A stretch of DNA of 64,000 nucleotides from Xenococcaceae cyanobacterium MO_167.B27 (GTDB taxonomy: Bacteria > Cyanobacteriota > Cyanobacteriia > Cyanobacteriales > Xenococcaceae). The DNA lies in NCBI GenBank assembly GCA_030065935.1, contig JASJCP010000031.1, positions 1-64,000 of the forward strand, read 5' to 3'. The notes below the pieces were generated by a model. The model had not been told where the DNA came from and searched no databases. It worked only from the letters and a program-made list of their open reading frames with translations. The position numbers and the translations under genes are program-made. Of this stretch, positions 44,114 to 52,554 are shown piece after piece (the first letter of the stretch is position 1; each line of letters begins with the position of its first letter).

Positions 44114-44181
44114 GAGCGTGATGAGTTGTTGGGATCTTCTTTGAGTCAGATGAGTGCGATCATAGCTATCTCCAATAATAA

Positions 44182-44583
44182 CTATAATCTCCAATTTTCT
44201 AACTGTAAATTTTGAACTCTAGAAAATTCTTTAGTATTGCTAGTAACTAAAGTCAAATTATGAACTTGTGCGGTAGCTGCAATTAAAAGATCGTAGTAAC
44301 CAATAGGTGTTCCAGCTTGTTTTAAGTTGCTTCTAATATTTGCTGCTGCTGTAGCTTCAGTAGGAGAGAAATCGATAATTTTTACTTTTTGATAAATTGC
44401 TTGCAGTTGCGGATTAATCTTTTTGATTAAACTAGGTTTTAATTGTAATCCGTAGTCAATTTCAAAAATAGTAATACTAGAAAGACAAATATCGTGAGGT
44501 TTGGTTTGATGAAATTTTTTAATCGTATTTGATTCGCCTTTCAAATAATCAGAAAGAGTACAAGTATCTAATAGATAAATCAT
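44182..44583 (-). CDS. PIN-domain toxin (VapC-like)
   Basis: A PIN RNase of 133 residues. The start ATG 44583 overlaps the antitoxin stop as TGATG. Acidic site residues: Asp in IYLLDTCTLSD, Glu in ITIFEIDYGL, Asp in PIGYYDLLIAA; the last position reads TSNTKEF with Asn where many members have Asp. PIN toxins cleave tRNA or rRNA and are neutralised by the antitoxin encoded upstream. Read with the antitoxin, the operator palindrome at 44840-44861 completes a standard VapBC locus. Confidence 0.88.
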   Translation of the reverse strand: MIYLLDTCTLSDYLKGESNTIKKFHQTKPHDICLSSITIFEIDYGLQLKPSLIKKINPQLQAIYQKVKIIDFSPTEATAAANIRSNLKQAGTPIGYYDLLIAATAQVHNLTLVTSNTKEFSRVQNLQLENWRL

Positions 44584-44810
44584 CAAAAAATCTCTTCTGA
44601 AGGTGGAATTAGAGCGTCATTTTTAGAAAGTTCAAACTCAGGACAGCCTTTCCAGTTTAAAATCTCTTCGCTCCAGTGACTGACTTCATGTTCTTTGATA
44701 AAATGCTCTACTGCTTGATTAATAAGATTATTGCGGGATACTTTTTCCCGTTTGGCAATGGCTTCTAGTTTACTAACTAATTCATCTTTGAGATAAATAC
44801 TGAAATTCAT
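44583..44810 (-). CDS. Ribbon-helix-helix antitoxin of the VapBC pair
   Basis: A 75-residue protein. The N-terminal 40 residues (FSIYLKDELVSKLEAIAKREKVSRNNLINQAVEHF) are a ribbon-helix-helix DNA-binding fold. The acidic C-terminal half (HWSEEILNWKGCPEF) would wrap the toxin. The stop overlaps the toxin ATG by one base. A palindrome about 30 bp upstream of the start is the likely autoregulatory operator. Confidence 0.88.
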   Translation of the reverse strand: MNFSIYLKDELVSKLEAIAKREKVSRNNLINQAVEHFIKEHEVSHWSEEILNWKGCPEFELSKNDALIPPSEEIF

Positions 44811-44839
44811 TGTTGTTAACCTCTATCACGCTTTTACTG

Positions 44840-44861
44840 CTAACATAACATATTATGTTAG
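44840..44861. promoter_or_regulatory. Perfect palindrome upstream of the antitoxin, probable operator
   Basis: CTAACATAA-CATA-TTATGTTAG: two 9-bp perfect arms, 30 bp from the antitoxin start and 22 bp from the oppositely oriented pseudogene. Antitoxins with ribbon-helix-helix folds bind such sites. Confidence 0.7.
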
Positions 44862-44882
44862 AAATATTTAGCATTGGGTGTT

Positions 44883-45149
44883 ATGACTCCACAACTGCAA
44901 GAAGCGATCGCCTACATTCAATCTTTTTCTACCCAAGAACAACATTAACTACTGCAAATTTTATCCGCAACAGTTAAGAAATCCGATGTTTTAAAACCGC
45001 AAAATAAGCTATTTTGGCAAGAAACATCTTAAGCAGATTTAATTGATATCCAAAAAACACCAATTATTGAAGAGATTAAAACTTTAGTAAGAGATTATTG
45101 GGGAGAAGATTCTACAGAAGAGTTTTTATCTTTTCTACAAGAACAATAA
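44883..45149 (+). pseudogene. Small gene with two in-frame TAA stops
   Basis: From ATG 44883 the same frame runs to TAA 45147: TPQLQEAIAYIQSFSTQEQH, stop, LLQILSATVKK...FWQETS, stop, then ADLIDIQKTPIIEEIKTLVRDYWGEDSTEEFLSFLQEQ. The pattern resembles small cyanobacterial proteins encoded next to toxin genes. The two TAA occur at about codons 22 and 52 with no frameshift between. It is divergent from the VapBC operon and shares its operator region. Likely a decayed antitoxin or DUF2281-like gene; readthrough is not excluded. Confidence 0.6.
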
Positions 45150-45198
45150 AAATCTAAATAGCATATTAATTAATACTCTTCTTCTCGATATATATTAT

Positions 45199-45789
45199 TT
45201 ATTCTGCATCTTGCCATCCTTCGATAAATCCCATCAAAATATTGACCAGTGGATGATCAATCGCTTCTTTAAATGCTTCTGTTCCTCCAGCTTTGAGAGC
45301 ATTAATAACTTTGGCTTTTAGTGTAGGATTATTCTCAATTCGATCAACTGCTTCACCCAAAACAACCATTTGTTCTTTGTATGTTGATGTGGGGTAATTT
45401 TCAAACAATTGTTCTAGAAGCTGCTGAATCTCTGTGGCTGCATATGCTAAATTCTGCTTCTGGGCTTCATTCATTTCTACGACAATTTTGGCATTGCCCT
45501 TAATTTCCCTACTATTGATTTGACCAATACCAAATTCTCCGCTCTGTTCATTGTAAGTTTTTATTTCTATATTCCGTTTGTCACCAGCCATTTTGTTATC
45601 TCCTTGATGATGATAATTTTCGGCGTAAAATACAGGGCGTGTTAGTGCCGTATTAACCATGCTTTCTAAAGCTTGAATACGATTATCTTTTTCTGTTATA
45701 AGTTTTTGATATTCTGCCTCGGCTAAGGCTTTAACCTGATTGTAAGTTTCAAAATATTCTGCATTTAAGCGAGATAAGTACCTAAGCAA
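45199..45789 (-). CDS. Coiled-coil hypothetical protein downstream of the pentapeptide-repeat gene
   Basis: A 196-residue protein beginning at TTG 45789. The N-terminal 55 residues are helical (EYQKLITEKDNRIQALESMVN). The middle NIEIKTYNEQSGEFGIGQINSREIKGNAK is a beta segment seen in many cyanobacterial proteins of this kind. The rest is helical and acidic (NYPTSTYKEQMVVLGEAVDRIENNPTLKAKVINALKAGG). Upstream codons are blocked by stops, so the original N-terminus may be lost. It follows the pentapeptide-repeat gene by 62 bp on the same strand. Function unknown. Confidence 0.65.
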   Translation of the reverse strand: MLRYLSRLNAEYFETYNQVKALAEAEYQKLITEKDNRIQALESMVNTALTRPVFYAENYHHQGDNKMAGDKRNIEIKTYNEQSGEFGIGQINSREIKGNAKIVVEMNEAQKQNLAYAATEIQQLLEQLFENYPTSTYKEQMVVLGEAVDRIENNPTLKAKVINALKAGGTEAFKEAIDHPLVNILMGFIEGWQDAE

Positions 45790-45851
45790 AATTATTTGTA
45801 CATTTTCTATTCACTATTCACTATTGCAAGAATGCCTATTGCCTATCTCAA

Positions 45852-47483
45852 CTATCTAATTAATTTTGCATAACTACTTAAATTCGCATTGGGGTCAGTT
45901 TTTAGTCTCAGAAGTAAATTATTTTCTCCCTTGACTTCCATTGAAGCAAATCGCAAGTTAGCTTCAGGGTTATTTTCTTCTAACTGTTTCCAAGAGATAG
46001 CAATAGCACGAGGATCGACTCCTTGATTATGATAAAGGTCGAGAGTATCACGCATAGGCTGGATAAAATCGGCAAAATCATTACCTTCAAATTTGTCATC
46101 CCAATTATCAGGTTTGCGACGGCGATTATCGTCTAAATTTTGTTCAACAGGTAATGCTAACCAACTTGGTCTTTTTTCTGGTGGAAGACGCATAAAGACC
46201 CACTTACATCCAACTCCATGAAAAACCGTACTTGAAGTAATACCCCAGTCTTCAATAAATGCTCCTGTAAGAGTCGCTCCTGTTAAGTTAGTTCTATCTA
46301 ACCGAGTTTGTACTAATTTAGCTTTGGATAAATTAGCTCCTTTTAAATTAGCTCCACTCAAATCTGCTTTAATAAAGCTTGCATCGGTTAAATTAGCTTT
46401 CTGAAGATTAATCCCTCGTAAGTCTTGACGATCGAAGTTTTTATTCTGTCCTTCACCAGTTATTAACAGTTGCAATAAGGATAAATTATCGAGATAAGTA
46501 TTTTTAATAAGTGCTTGATCTAGCATCTTAGCTTCAGACCAACAAACACCAGTAAGATTAGCTTTTCTAAAGTCTGCATTTTTAAGTTTTGCTTCGGTAA
46601 AAATAGCATCAGTTAGGTCAGCTTTATAAAAACTCGTACCATCCCAACAAGCTACCGCAATAGCAAAAAAGCGCAACCAAGATTCTCTTTTCATATCTTT
46701 AGCTACATTCCATCCCCGATATATTGTTGTTAGTAATATTATTCCAGATAAAACTAACGGAACTATCCCTATAGCTATTATCTTTGCTATTAAAGCAATT
46801 ATCATCGAGTTTATTGCTAGTAGTATAAGAATTATTATTTTTTCAGATAAGATTTCTTGTACAAATTTTATAATGACTGCGGATGTTGCTATTGAAAATA
46901 TTATCAACGAGCCAAAAACTGTTCCATAAAATATCAGCGTTTCAACATCTGATTGCAAAGTATATGAAGTAAAGTAATCTATAATTGCTAAAATAATTAA
47001 TACTATTAGTGTACCCGCCCCTACAGAGCTAAATCCCATTACTATAACTCCAGAAACTTCTTCCTCTTTTACCAGAACTTTGTCAAGTTTTTTAAGAGCT
47101 ATAAAAATTACTATAAATAATGCTAAAAGCCAAAATATTAGACTAAGCCAATTGACCCAAGTATTGTTAAAATATAGTAATTTTACAAAATTTCTAATAG
47201 CGACTATTAAAAGTAAATTGAAGAGAATATAAAAAAATCCAATCAGCCAAAACCAAACAATTGGTGAAAATATAGTTCGTCCGCATTTTGCACCAGTAAA
47301 ATTTGCTCCTGTGAGATTAGCACCAGTAAATTTAGTACCTTGGAGTTGAGCTTTGCTGAAATCTGCACCTGAAAAATCCGCACCTGAAAGATTTTTTCCT
47401 CTAAAAGATTGTCCTCTAAGATTTACCCCTTTAAAATTTCTTTTTCCTGCTGCATATCTTTTCAGAACTTCACTAGCTTTCAT
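45852..47483 (-). CDS. Pentapeptide-repeat membrane protein
   Basis: A 543-residue protein. An N-terminal repeat block of A(D/N)LxG units (residues 20-70, GADFSGADFSKAQLQGTKFTG) is followed by about six hydrophobic helices (75-260, IVWFWLIGFFYILFNLLLIVAI onward), another pentapeptide block (275-410, LRGINLQKANLTDASFIKADLSG) and a C-terminal soluble domain after 420 (DWGITSSTVFHGVGCKWVFMRLPPEKRPSW). Beta-helix repeats bracket the membrane part. Such proteins occur beside coiled-coil partners like the next gene. No ligand or activity known. Confidence 0.82.
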   Translation of the reverse strand: MKASEVLKRYAAGKRNFKGVNLRGQSFRGKNLSGADFSGADFSKAQLQGTKFTGANLTGANFTGAKCGRTIFSPIVWFWLIGFFYILFNLLLIVAIRNFVKLLYFNNTWVNWLSLIFWLLALFIVIFIALKKLDKVLVKEEEVSGVIVMGFSSVGAGTLIVLIILAIIDYFTSYTLQSDVETLIFYGTVFGSLIIFSIATSAVIIKFVQEILSEKIIILILLAINSMIIALIAKIIAIGIVPLVLSGIILLTTIYRGWNVAKDMKRESWLRFFAIAVACWDGTSFYKADLTDAIFTEAKLKNADFRKANLTGVCWSEAKMLDQALIKNTYLDNLSLLQLLITGEGQNKNFDRQDLRGINLQKANLTDASFIKADLSGANLKGANLSKAKLVQTRLDRTNLTGATLTGAFIEDWGITSSTVFHGVGCKWVFMRLPPEKRPSWLALPVEQNLDDNRRRKPDNWDDKFEGNDFADFIQPMRDTLDLYHNQGVDPRAIAISWKQLEENNPEANLRFASMEVKGENNLLLRLKTDPNANLSSYAKLIR

Positions 47484-47753
47484 TCCATTAGGTTTTAAGT
47501 TAGTTTTCTTCCAAGTTACTAAAACAGGATTTTATTAAAACTAAAAAAAATATTTAATTGCTCAAGAGCGATCGCCTATATTTTGTCAAAATCTAGAAAA
47601 ACCATTGACGGCATGAAGATTATTGACAATTATGATTGGAGATGATGCCAAACTTAACCAGATGTGCATATAAACCCCTTAGCTAATAGCACTCAAACTG
47701 CTTAATATTAATTAAATAGCTAAAAGTGCAGCTAATTCACATAAAGCGTAATT

Positions 47754-48701
47754 ATGAAAACAGCATTAATTTGCGGTGTATCGGGTCAAGATGGCTCTTA
47801 TTTAGCCAAATTACTCCTAGAAAAAGGTTATACAGTTTATGGGTCTTCTAGAGATGCCCAAGTATCCTCCTTTAGGAATTTATTAAGGTTAGGAATTAGG
47901 GAACAAGTACAGGTAGAATCTCTTGTACCTACAGACTTTCGTAGTGTTTTACAAGTAATTTCTAAAGTTGAACCAGATGAAATTTATAATCTTGCTGGAC
48001 AAACTTCTGTAGGGCTTTCTTTTGAGCAACCAGTAGAAACTTTAGAAAGTATTGCTACAGGGACACTCAATTTTTTAGAAGTCATCCGTTTTATTGGTGC
48101 TCCGATCAAATTTTATAATGCTGGCTCAAGTGAGTGTTTCGGGGATATTGGCGATCGCCCTGCTGACGAATCCACCCCTTTTCGTCCTCGAAGTCCTTAT
48201 GCGGTAGCCAAAGCCACTGCTTTTTGGCAAGTAGCCAATTACCGTGAAGCTTATGATATTTTTGCCTGTTCGGGTATCCTATTTAATCATGAATCTCCCC
48301 TCAGACCCCAAAGATTTGTGACTCAAAAGATTGTTTCTGCTGCTTATCAGATTAGTCAGGGAAATAGTGACAAACTATACTTAGGTAATATTTCTGTAAA
48401 AAGAGATTGGGGATGGGCTCCTGAGTATGTTAAAGCGATGTATTTAATGTTGCAACAAGATACTGCGGATGATTATGTAGTAGCTACTGGAGAGAGTTAT
48501 TCTTTAGAAGAACTAGTAGCTCAAGCTTTTAATTGTGTAGGCTTAAATTGGCAAGATCATGTAATTACTGACCCTAGTCTTTTACGCCCTACAGATTTAG
48601 CCGTCAGTAAAGGAAATCCTAGTAAAGCTAAAGCTAAATTAGGATGGGAAGCTCAATATAAAATGCCTGAAGTGGTGAAAATGATGATAGAAGCTTATTG
48701 A
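47754..48701 (+). CDS. gmd: GDP-mannose 4,6-dehydratase
   Basis: Converts GDP-mannose to GDP-4-keto-6-deoxymannose, the precursor of GDP-fucose and related sugars. A 315-residue SDR enzyme: GVSGQDGSYLAKLLL (NAD(P)-binding glycine loop), EIYNLAGQTSVGLSF, SSECFGD, YAVAKA (catalytic Tyr-Lys), LFNHESPLRPQRFVTQKI and KRDWGWAPEYVKAM. The heptanucleotide-rich 64-bp gap then leads to a glycosyltransferase in the same direction, so the sugar is probably used locally in exopolysaccharide or glycolipid. Confidence 0.93.
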   Translation: MKTALICGVSGQDGSYLAKLLLEKGYTVYGSSRDAQVSSFRNLLRLGIREQVQVESLVPTDFRSVLQVISKVEPDEIYNLAGQTSVGLSFEQPVETLESIATGTLNFLEVIRFIGAPIKFYNAGSSECFGDIGDRPADESTPFRPRSPYAVAKATAFWQVANYREAYDIFACSGILFNHESPLRPQRFVTQKIVSAAYQISQGNSDKLYLGNISVKRDWGWAPEYVKAMYLMLQQDTADDYVVATGESYSLEELVAQAFNCVGLNWQDHVITDPSLLRPTDLAVSKGNPSKAKAKLGWEAQYKMPEVVKMMIEAY

Positions 48702-48711
48702 GTAATAACTA

Positions 48712-48765
48712 ATAACTAAGCAGCTATTAACAACTAACAACTAACCACTAACTACTAACTAAGTA
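48712..48765. repeat. Heptanucleotide repeat between gmd and the glycosyltransferase
   Basis: Imperfect ACTAACC/ACTAACT/ACTAACA units up to ATG 48766. STRR type, as at 24051, 31551 and 55105. Confidence 0.8.
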
Positions 48766-49977
48766 ATGAAAATTTTAATGTTGTCTTCCACTTTTCCTTA
48801 TCCCCCAACTAAGGGAGGTACACATAATAGGACTTTTAACTTAATCCAACCTATCGCCCAACGTCATGAAGTTACTTTAGTTACCCAACGAAGTCCCGAT
48901 GTTACGGATGAAGATATCGCGGGTTTAAAACAGTGGGTTAAAGAACTAGTAGTTTTTGAACGTCCTAACACCATTCAATCTGGTTTAATTGCCAAAATAC
49001 AGCGTTTTGTTCAGTTTTTAAGTCAAGGAATTCCTCCTAATGTCCTCTATCTTTACTCAGAGGAAATTCAACAATGGGTCGATCGCGCTGTAGCAGAAAA
49101 ACAATATGATGCTATTACCTGTGAACACAGTGTAAATGAAATATATATTCGACCCCAATGGCGCAATACTATAACCACAGTAATTGATATTCATAGTTCA
49201 ATTTATCGAACCTGTAAAAATCAGCTAGAAACCAACACTTCCGATAATCCTCAACGCGATCGCCTGTATTTACCCTTACTGAGGCGTTACGAACAAAACT
49301 CCATCAAAAAATTTTCTCAGGTGGTAGTAACTACCGATGAAGATCAAAAACAAATGGAAACTTTTGCTCCGAATGCTAAAGTAACAGTTATTGCCAATGG
49401 TGTAGATTTAGATACCTTTCCTTACCGTCCCCAGGAGCCAGAAAATCACAACATTATCTTTGTTGGCGGTTTAGACTACTTCGTTAACATTGATGCTGCT
49501 TGCTTTTTTAGTCAGGAGGTATTTCCTCTGATACAGCAACAGTTTCCCGATGCTAATCTAACTCTAGTAGGTTCAAAGCCAGCATCAGAAGTAAAAGAAC
49601 TAACTACCAACAATTCTGCTATTACAGTAACAGGAAGAGTTCCGTCTATTGCTGAATATCTCCATCAAGCAACTATTGCTGTCGCCCCCCTCCGTACAGG
49701 ATTTGGGATGAAGATTAAAACTCTAGAATATATGGCAGCAGGTACGCCAGTAGTAGGAAGTGATCGCGGTTTAGAAGGTATTGAAGTCGCAGGAGAGGGA
49801 ATTCCTCTCCGTGCTTTAAGGGCTAATACTGTTCCAGAATATCTTAAAGCTATTACCAGTCTTTTTGATGATGCTCAATTGAGAGCTACTCTATCCCGCA
49901 ACGGACGAAAATTGATTGAGAAAGAATATACTTGGTCAAGTCTGTCTCAACAATATGAAAAAGTAATATTGAGTTGA
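48766..49977 (+). CDS. GT4-family glycosyltransferase
   Basis: A 403-residue GT-B enzyme. The acceptor domain opens MKILMLSSTFPYPPTKGGTHNRTFNL. The donor domain carries NIIFVGGLDYFVNIDAACFF, VTGRVPSIAEYLHQATIAVAPLRTGFGMKIKTLEYMAAGTPVVGSDRGLEG, where the conserved Glu and Gly contact the sugar nucleotide. Probably retaining, but neither donor nor acceptor is known. It follows gmd by 64 bp, which suggests use of GDP-linked deoxyhexose. Confidence 0.88.
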   Translation: MKILMLSSTFPYPPTKGGTHNRTFNLIQPIAQRHEVTLVTQRSPDVTDEDIAGLKQWVKELVVFERPNTIQSGLIAKIQRFVQFLSQGIPPNVLYLYSEEIQQWVDRAVAEKQYDAITCEHSVNEIYIRPQWRNTITTVIDIHSSIYRTCKNQLETNTSDNPQRDRLYLPLLRRYEQNSIKKFSQVVVTTDEDQKQMETFAPNAKVTVIANGVDLDTFPYRPQEPENHNIIFVGGLDYFVNIDAACFFSQEVFPLIQQQFPDANLTLVGSKPASEVKELTTNNSAITVTGRVPSIAEYLHQATIAVAPLRTGFGMKIKTLEYMAAGTPVVGSDRGLEGIEVAGEGIPLRALRANTVPEYLKAITSLFDDAQLRATLSRNGRKLIEKEYTWSSLSQQYEKVILS

Positions 49978-50037
49978 CATTCTCCCTATGTTAAAGAGCG
50001 GAGCGCCGAAAGTGAGGGCAACAGGCATCAGTTACTC

Positions 50038-50223
50038 TACATTTTACTTTATGACAGGGATGAAAACGCAGCCAAAAATATTAGAAAAGAGGGCATCAGA
50101 ATGTTATCGGTCTTAGGAACTAGGACTGCTGCTGATGGAGGGGATGTAAGACCAAAAGGGGGACGAAAGTCTGTCTTGAGGCAATCCCCCGTGAAGTCAG
50201 AAGCTCCATCCCTTCAGGGATAG
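50038..50223 (+). pseudogene. 3' remnant of a TnpB gene with its right end
   Basis: The frame from about 50038 ends TAG 50221 and reads YILLYDRDENAAKNIRKEGIRML, then GGRKSVLRQSPVKSEAPSLQG. RDENAAKNI is the RuvC-III block with its Asp, followed by the usual C-terminal tail. The zinc ribbon and upstream domains are gone. The last 40 bp (CCATCCC-TTCA-GGGATAG stem, then AGTAGTTCAC) match the structured right end that forms the 3' part of the omega RNA. An RNA scaffold could survive without its protein. Confidence 0.75.
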
Positions 50224-50235
50224 AGTAGTTCACAC
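50206..50235 (+). ncRNA. Terminal stem of a TnpB element, candidate 3' end of an omega-RNA scaffold
   Basis: CATCCC TTCA GGGATAG stem-loop followed by AGTAGTTCAC, where IS200/IS605 right ends finish. Any guide sequence would start at about 50232-50236, inside the end of the next (minus-strand) gene. Confidence 0.4.
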
Positions 50236-50508
50236 TCTTTTCCATCCTAAAATTTTGTTCCCGATCCGAAAAATTATAGAATTAGACAAACCCAATTGCT
50301 TCATAGCCTGAATTAAGTTCTGATTCTGTTCTGGGGATGGAGGAAAATACTGAGGACAATCTTGAAAGTCAATACAAAGCACAGTAAAACGTCCCCAAGG
50401 TTCGCGAGAAATCCTGATATTATTAGGTAAATAGGGAGTTAAAGAGCGAAATTTAGAGAGTGCGACTTTTTCAAAATTGGCACTTGTACAATTTAGAGGG
50501 GACTCCAT
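50230..50508 (-). CDS. Hypothetical protein, about 92 residues
   Basis: A small soluble cyanobacterial-type protein (FRSLTPYLPNNIRISREPWGRFTVLCIDF and CPQYFPPSPEQNQNLIQAMKQLGL). It has no membrane segment and no known motif. Its stop (TGA 50232-50230) coincides with the right end of the TnpB remnant, so the element inserted at or close to the 3' end of this gene. The last residues could have changed. Confidence 0.6.
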   Translation of the reverse strand: MESPLNCTSANFEKVALSKFRSLTPYLPNNIRISREPWGRFTVLCIDFQDCPQYFPPSPEQNQNLIQAMKQLGLSNSIIFRIGNKILGWKRV

Positions 50509-50831
50509 AAAATATAGCTCCTTGGATGAAAAAACTGCTGCATTTAGGGGGTAATACTTAATTACTTGTCTATCACTTTCTTTTAAGCTAGGTTAAAAAC
50601 AGCTTTGATCTTTTTGGGATCGTTAGGTTACATCCCAATTATTCAGGGATTATAAGCAACTATTCCTGTTTGACCAAGCTCTAAATTTGAGCGATAAGAT
50701 GTGACCCCTGAGTATTATGCTGCAAAAAATAATTCAAGTTTGATCTGTACTTAACAATCTTTAGATAAATTGTATTAACCTAATCTTTAAGCAATATAAA
50801 TAAACTTAAATAAAGAATAATTGTTATAGTT
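50509..50831. other. Intergenic region upstream of the HlyD gene
   Basis: About 320 bp, AT-rich, between divergent genes. It must contain promoters for both, but I cannot pick a convincing box. No repeat or RNA seen. Confidence 0.5.
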
Positions 50832-52412
50832 ATGAGCGATCGCGATAATAATTTTAGTAATTTAGAGATAATAGACAACAGTATTTCTCCTACCAGTAAT
50901 AGTAAGCAAACAATATATATTACAGAATTAGATGATGAATTTGTTGCCATAGACTATAGCTCAGATCGCAAAAGTCCCAAAATAGTCCCCCTAAGTAAAG
51001 TCAACTTCAAATCAGAGATGGATTTAGCTTTACAAGAACCTCCCCAAATATCGGGTAATTTGCCAGGGCGGCCGCAATCCACCAAAAAAGGCTTAGTGAT
51101 GGGAATGGGACTAGGTTTAGTTATAGCGGTGGGAGTCAACTATCTATTTTCTTCTATGTCCCATAAAAATGCAGTGCTGGTCTCTTCTGAGGATGTTCCA
51201 CCGGCTCAAGTAGCCCCCAAAACTGTGACAGTAGTAGAGGTAACTTCTAGACCCATAGAAAAGACTATAGAAGCTTCTGGTACAGTGTATGCCTCTGAGC
51301 TAATCCCTGTGATGACTCCAGCAGTAGGTTTACAAATCAAAAATATTTTGGCAGATGAAGGGAATTTTGTCACCAAAGGTCAAATACTAACTAAACTCGA
51401 TGATAGTACTTTACAAGCAGAGTTGATTCAAGCTCAAGGTAGAGTTCGTCAAGCAGAAGCTCGTTTAGCAGAATTAAAAGCAGGTACTCGCTCCGAAGAA
51501 ATTGCTAGAGCAAAAGAGCGAGTTATCAGCGCAGAGGCTGCGGTATTACAAGCAGAATCAGATTTAGAATTAGTTAACAAGAGAGCAGAACGTAATCGAG
51601 CTTTAGAAACAGAAGGAGCAATTTCTCGGGATCGTTTAGATGAAATTCTCACTCAAGAACGAATTAGTAGAGCCAATTTAGAACAAGCCAAGGCTAGTGT
51701 ACAAGAAGCTAAACAAGCACTAGCTCAAATGCAAGCGGGAGAACGTCCAGAAGTAATTAGTCAAGCCCAAGCAGAAGTAATGCAAGCTAAAGGCAAATTA
51801 AAGTATATTCAAGCTCAACTCAAAGATACCATCGTGACTGCTCCTGCTAGCGGTATTGTGGCAGAAAGAAACGCTAAATTAGGAGAACTTACTTCCCCTT
51901 CAAAAACCTTATTTTCGATTATTGAGAATGGAATATTGGAACTGAGATTAAAAGTTCCCGAAACTCTCATTGGAGAAATTCGCCCCCAACAAAAAGTTAA
52001 CATCATCGCTGATAATCTTAATATTCCTACTATTACAGGAATAGTTCGGGAAATTGACCCCATTGTTGATGGAGATTCCCGTCAAGCGACAGTAAAAGTT
52101 GATTTACCTTCCAAACTCAACTTGAAACCAGGAATGTTCCTCCGAGCAGCGATCACAACTTCTCAGACCACAGGAGAGACTGTACCTACTAAAGCTCTGT
52201 TACCTCAACCTGATGGTACGGCTTTGGCTTTTGTAGTGCAACCAGATAATACAGTTAAAGGGAGGTTAGTGAAAATGGGGGAAATCTTACCTAATGACCA
52301 TATAGAAGTTATCAGTGGATTACAATCTGGCGATCGCATTGTCCTGAAAGGTGCAGCTTATCTTAAAGATGGCGATCAGGTGACTATTAATCAGGATGTG
52401 ACAAAACAATAG
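50832..52412 (+). CDS. HlyD/AcrA-type periplasmic adaptor without a neighbouring permease
   Basis: A 526-residue membrane fusion protein. A cytoplasmic N-terminus of about 85 residues, longer than usual and polar, precedes a TM (about 93-110). The lipoyl half is VIPVMTPAVGLQIKNILADEGNFV-like, the coiled-coil hairpin covers 195-325 (AEARLAELKAGTRSEEIARAK), the second lipoyl half is DTIVTAPASGIVAERNAK, then come the barrel and distal domain. It is a second, divergent adaptor beside that at 14121. No RND or ABC permease adjoins it, so its pump is elsewhere. Confidence 0.85.
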   Translation: MSDRDNNFSNLEIIDNSISPTSNSKQTIYITELDDEFVAIDYSSDRKSPKIVPLSKVNFKSEMDLALQEPPQISGNLPGRPQSTKKGLVMGMGLGLVIAVGVNYLFSSMSHKNAVLVSSEDVPPAQVAPKTVTVVEVTSRPIEKTIEASGTVYASELIPVMTPAVGLQIKNILADEGNFVTKGQILTKLDDSTLQAELIQAQGRVRQAEARLAELKAGTRSEEIARAKERVISAEAAVLQAESDLELVNKRAERNRALETEGAISRDRLDEILTQERISRANLEQAKASVQEAKQALAQMQAGERPEVISQAQAEVMQAKGKLKYIQAQLKDTIVTAPASGIVAERNAKLGELTSPSKTLFSIIENGILELRLKVPETLIGEIRPQQKVNIIADNLNIPTITGIVREIDPIVDGDSRQATVKVDLPSKLNLKPGMFLRAAITTSQTTGETVPTKALLPQPDGTALAFVVQPDNTVKGRLVKMGEILPNDHIEVISGLQSGDRIVLKGAAYLKDGDQVTINQDVTKQ

Positions 52413-52554
52413 ATAAGTAGTGGCTTTACAAAAAACCAGGATTAAAAACTGTACCTCATGACAAGAGAGAATTACGATAAATCTCGCAATAAATTTATTG
52501 AGACAATAATTTTTTTGTATCTAAAAATGTAAATATTATTTTGGCGATCGCCCA

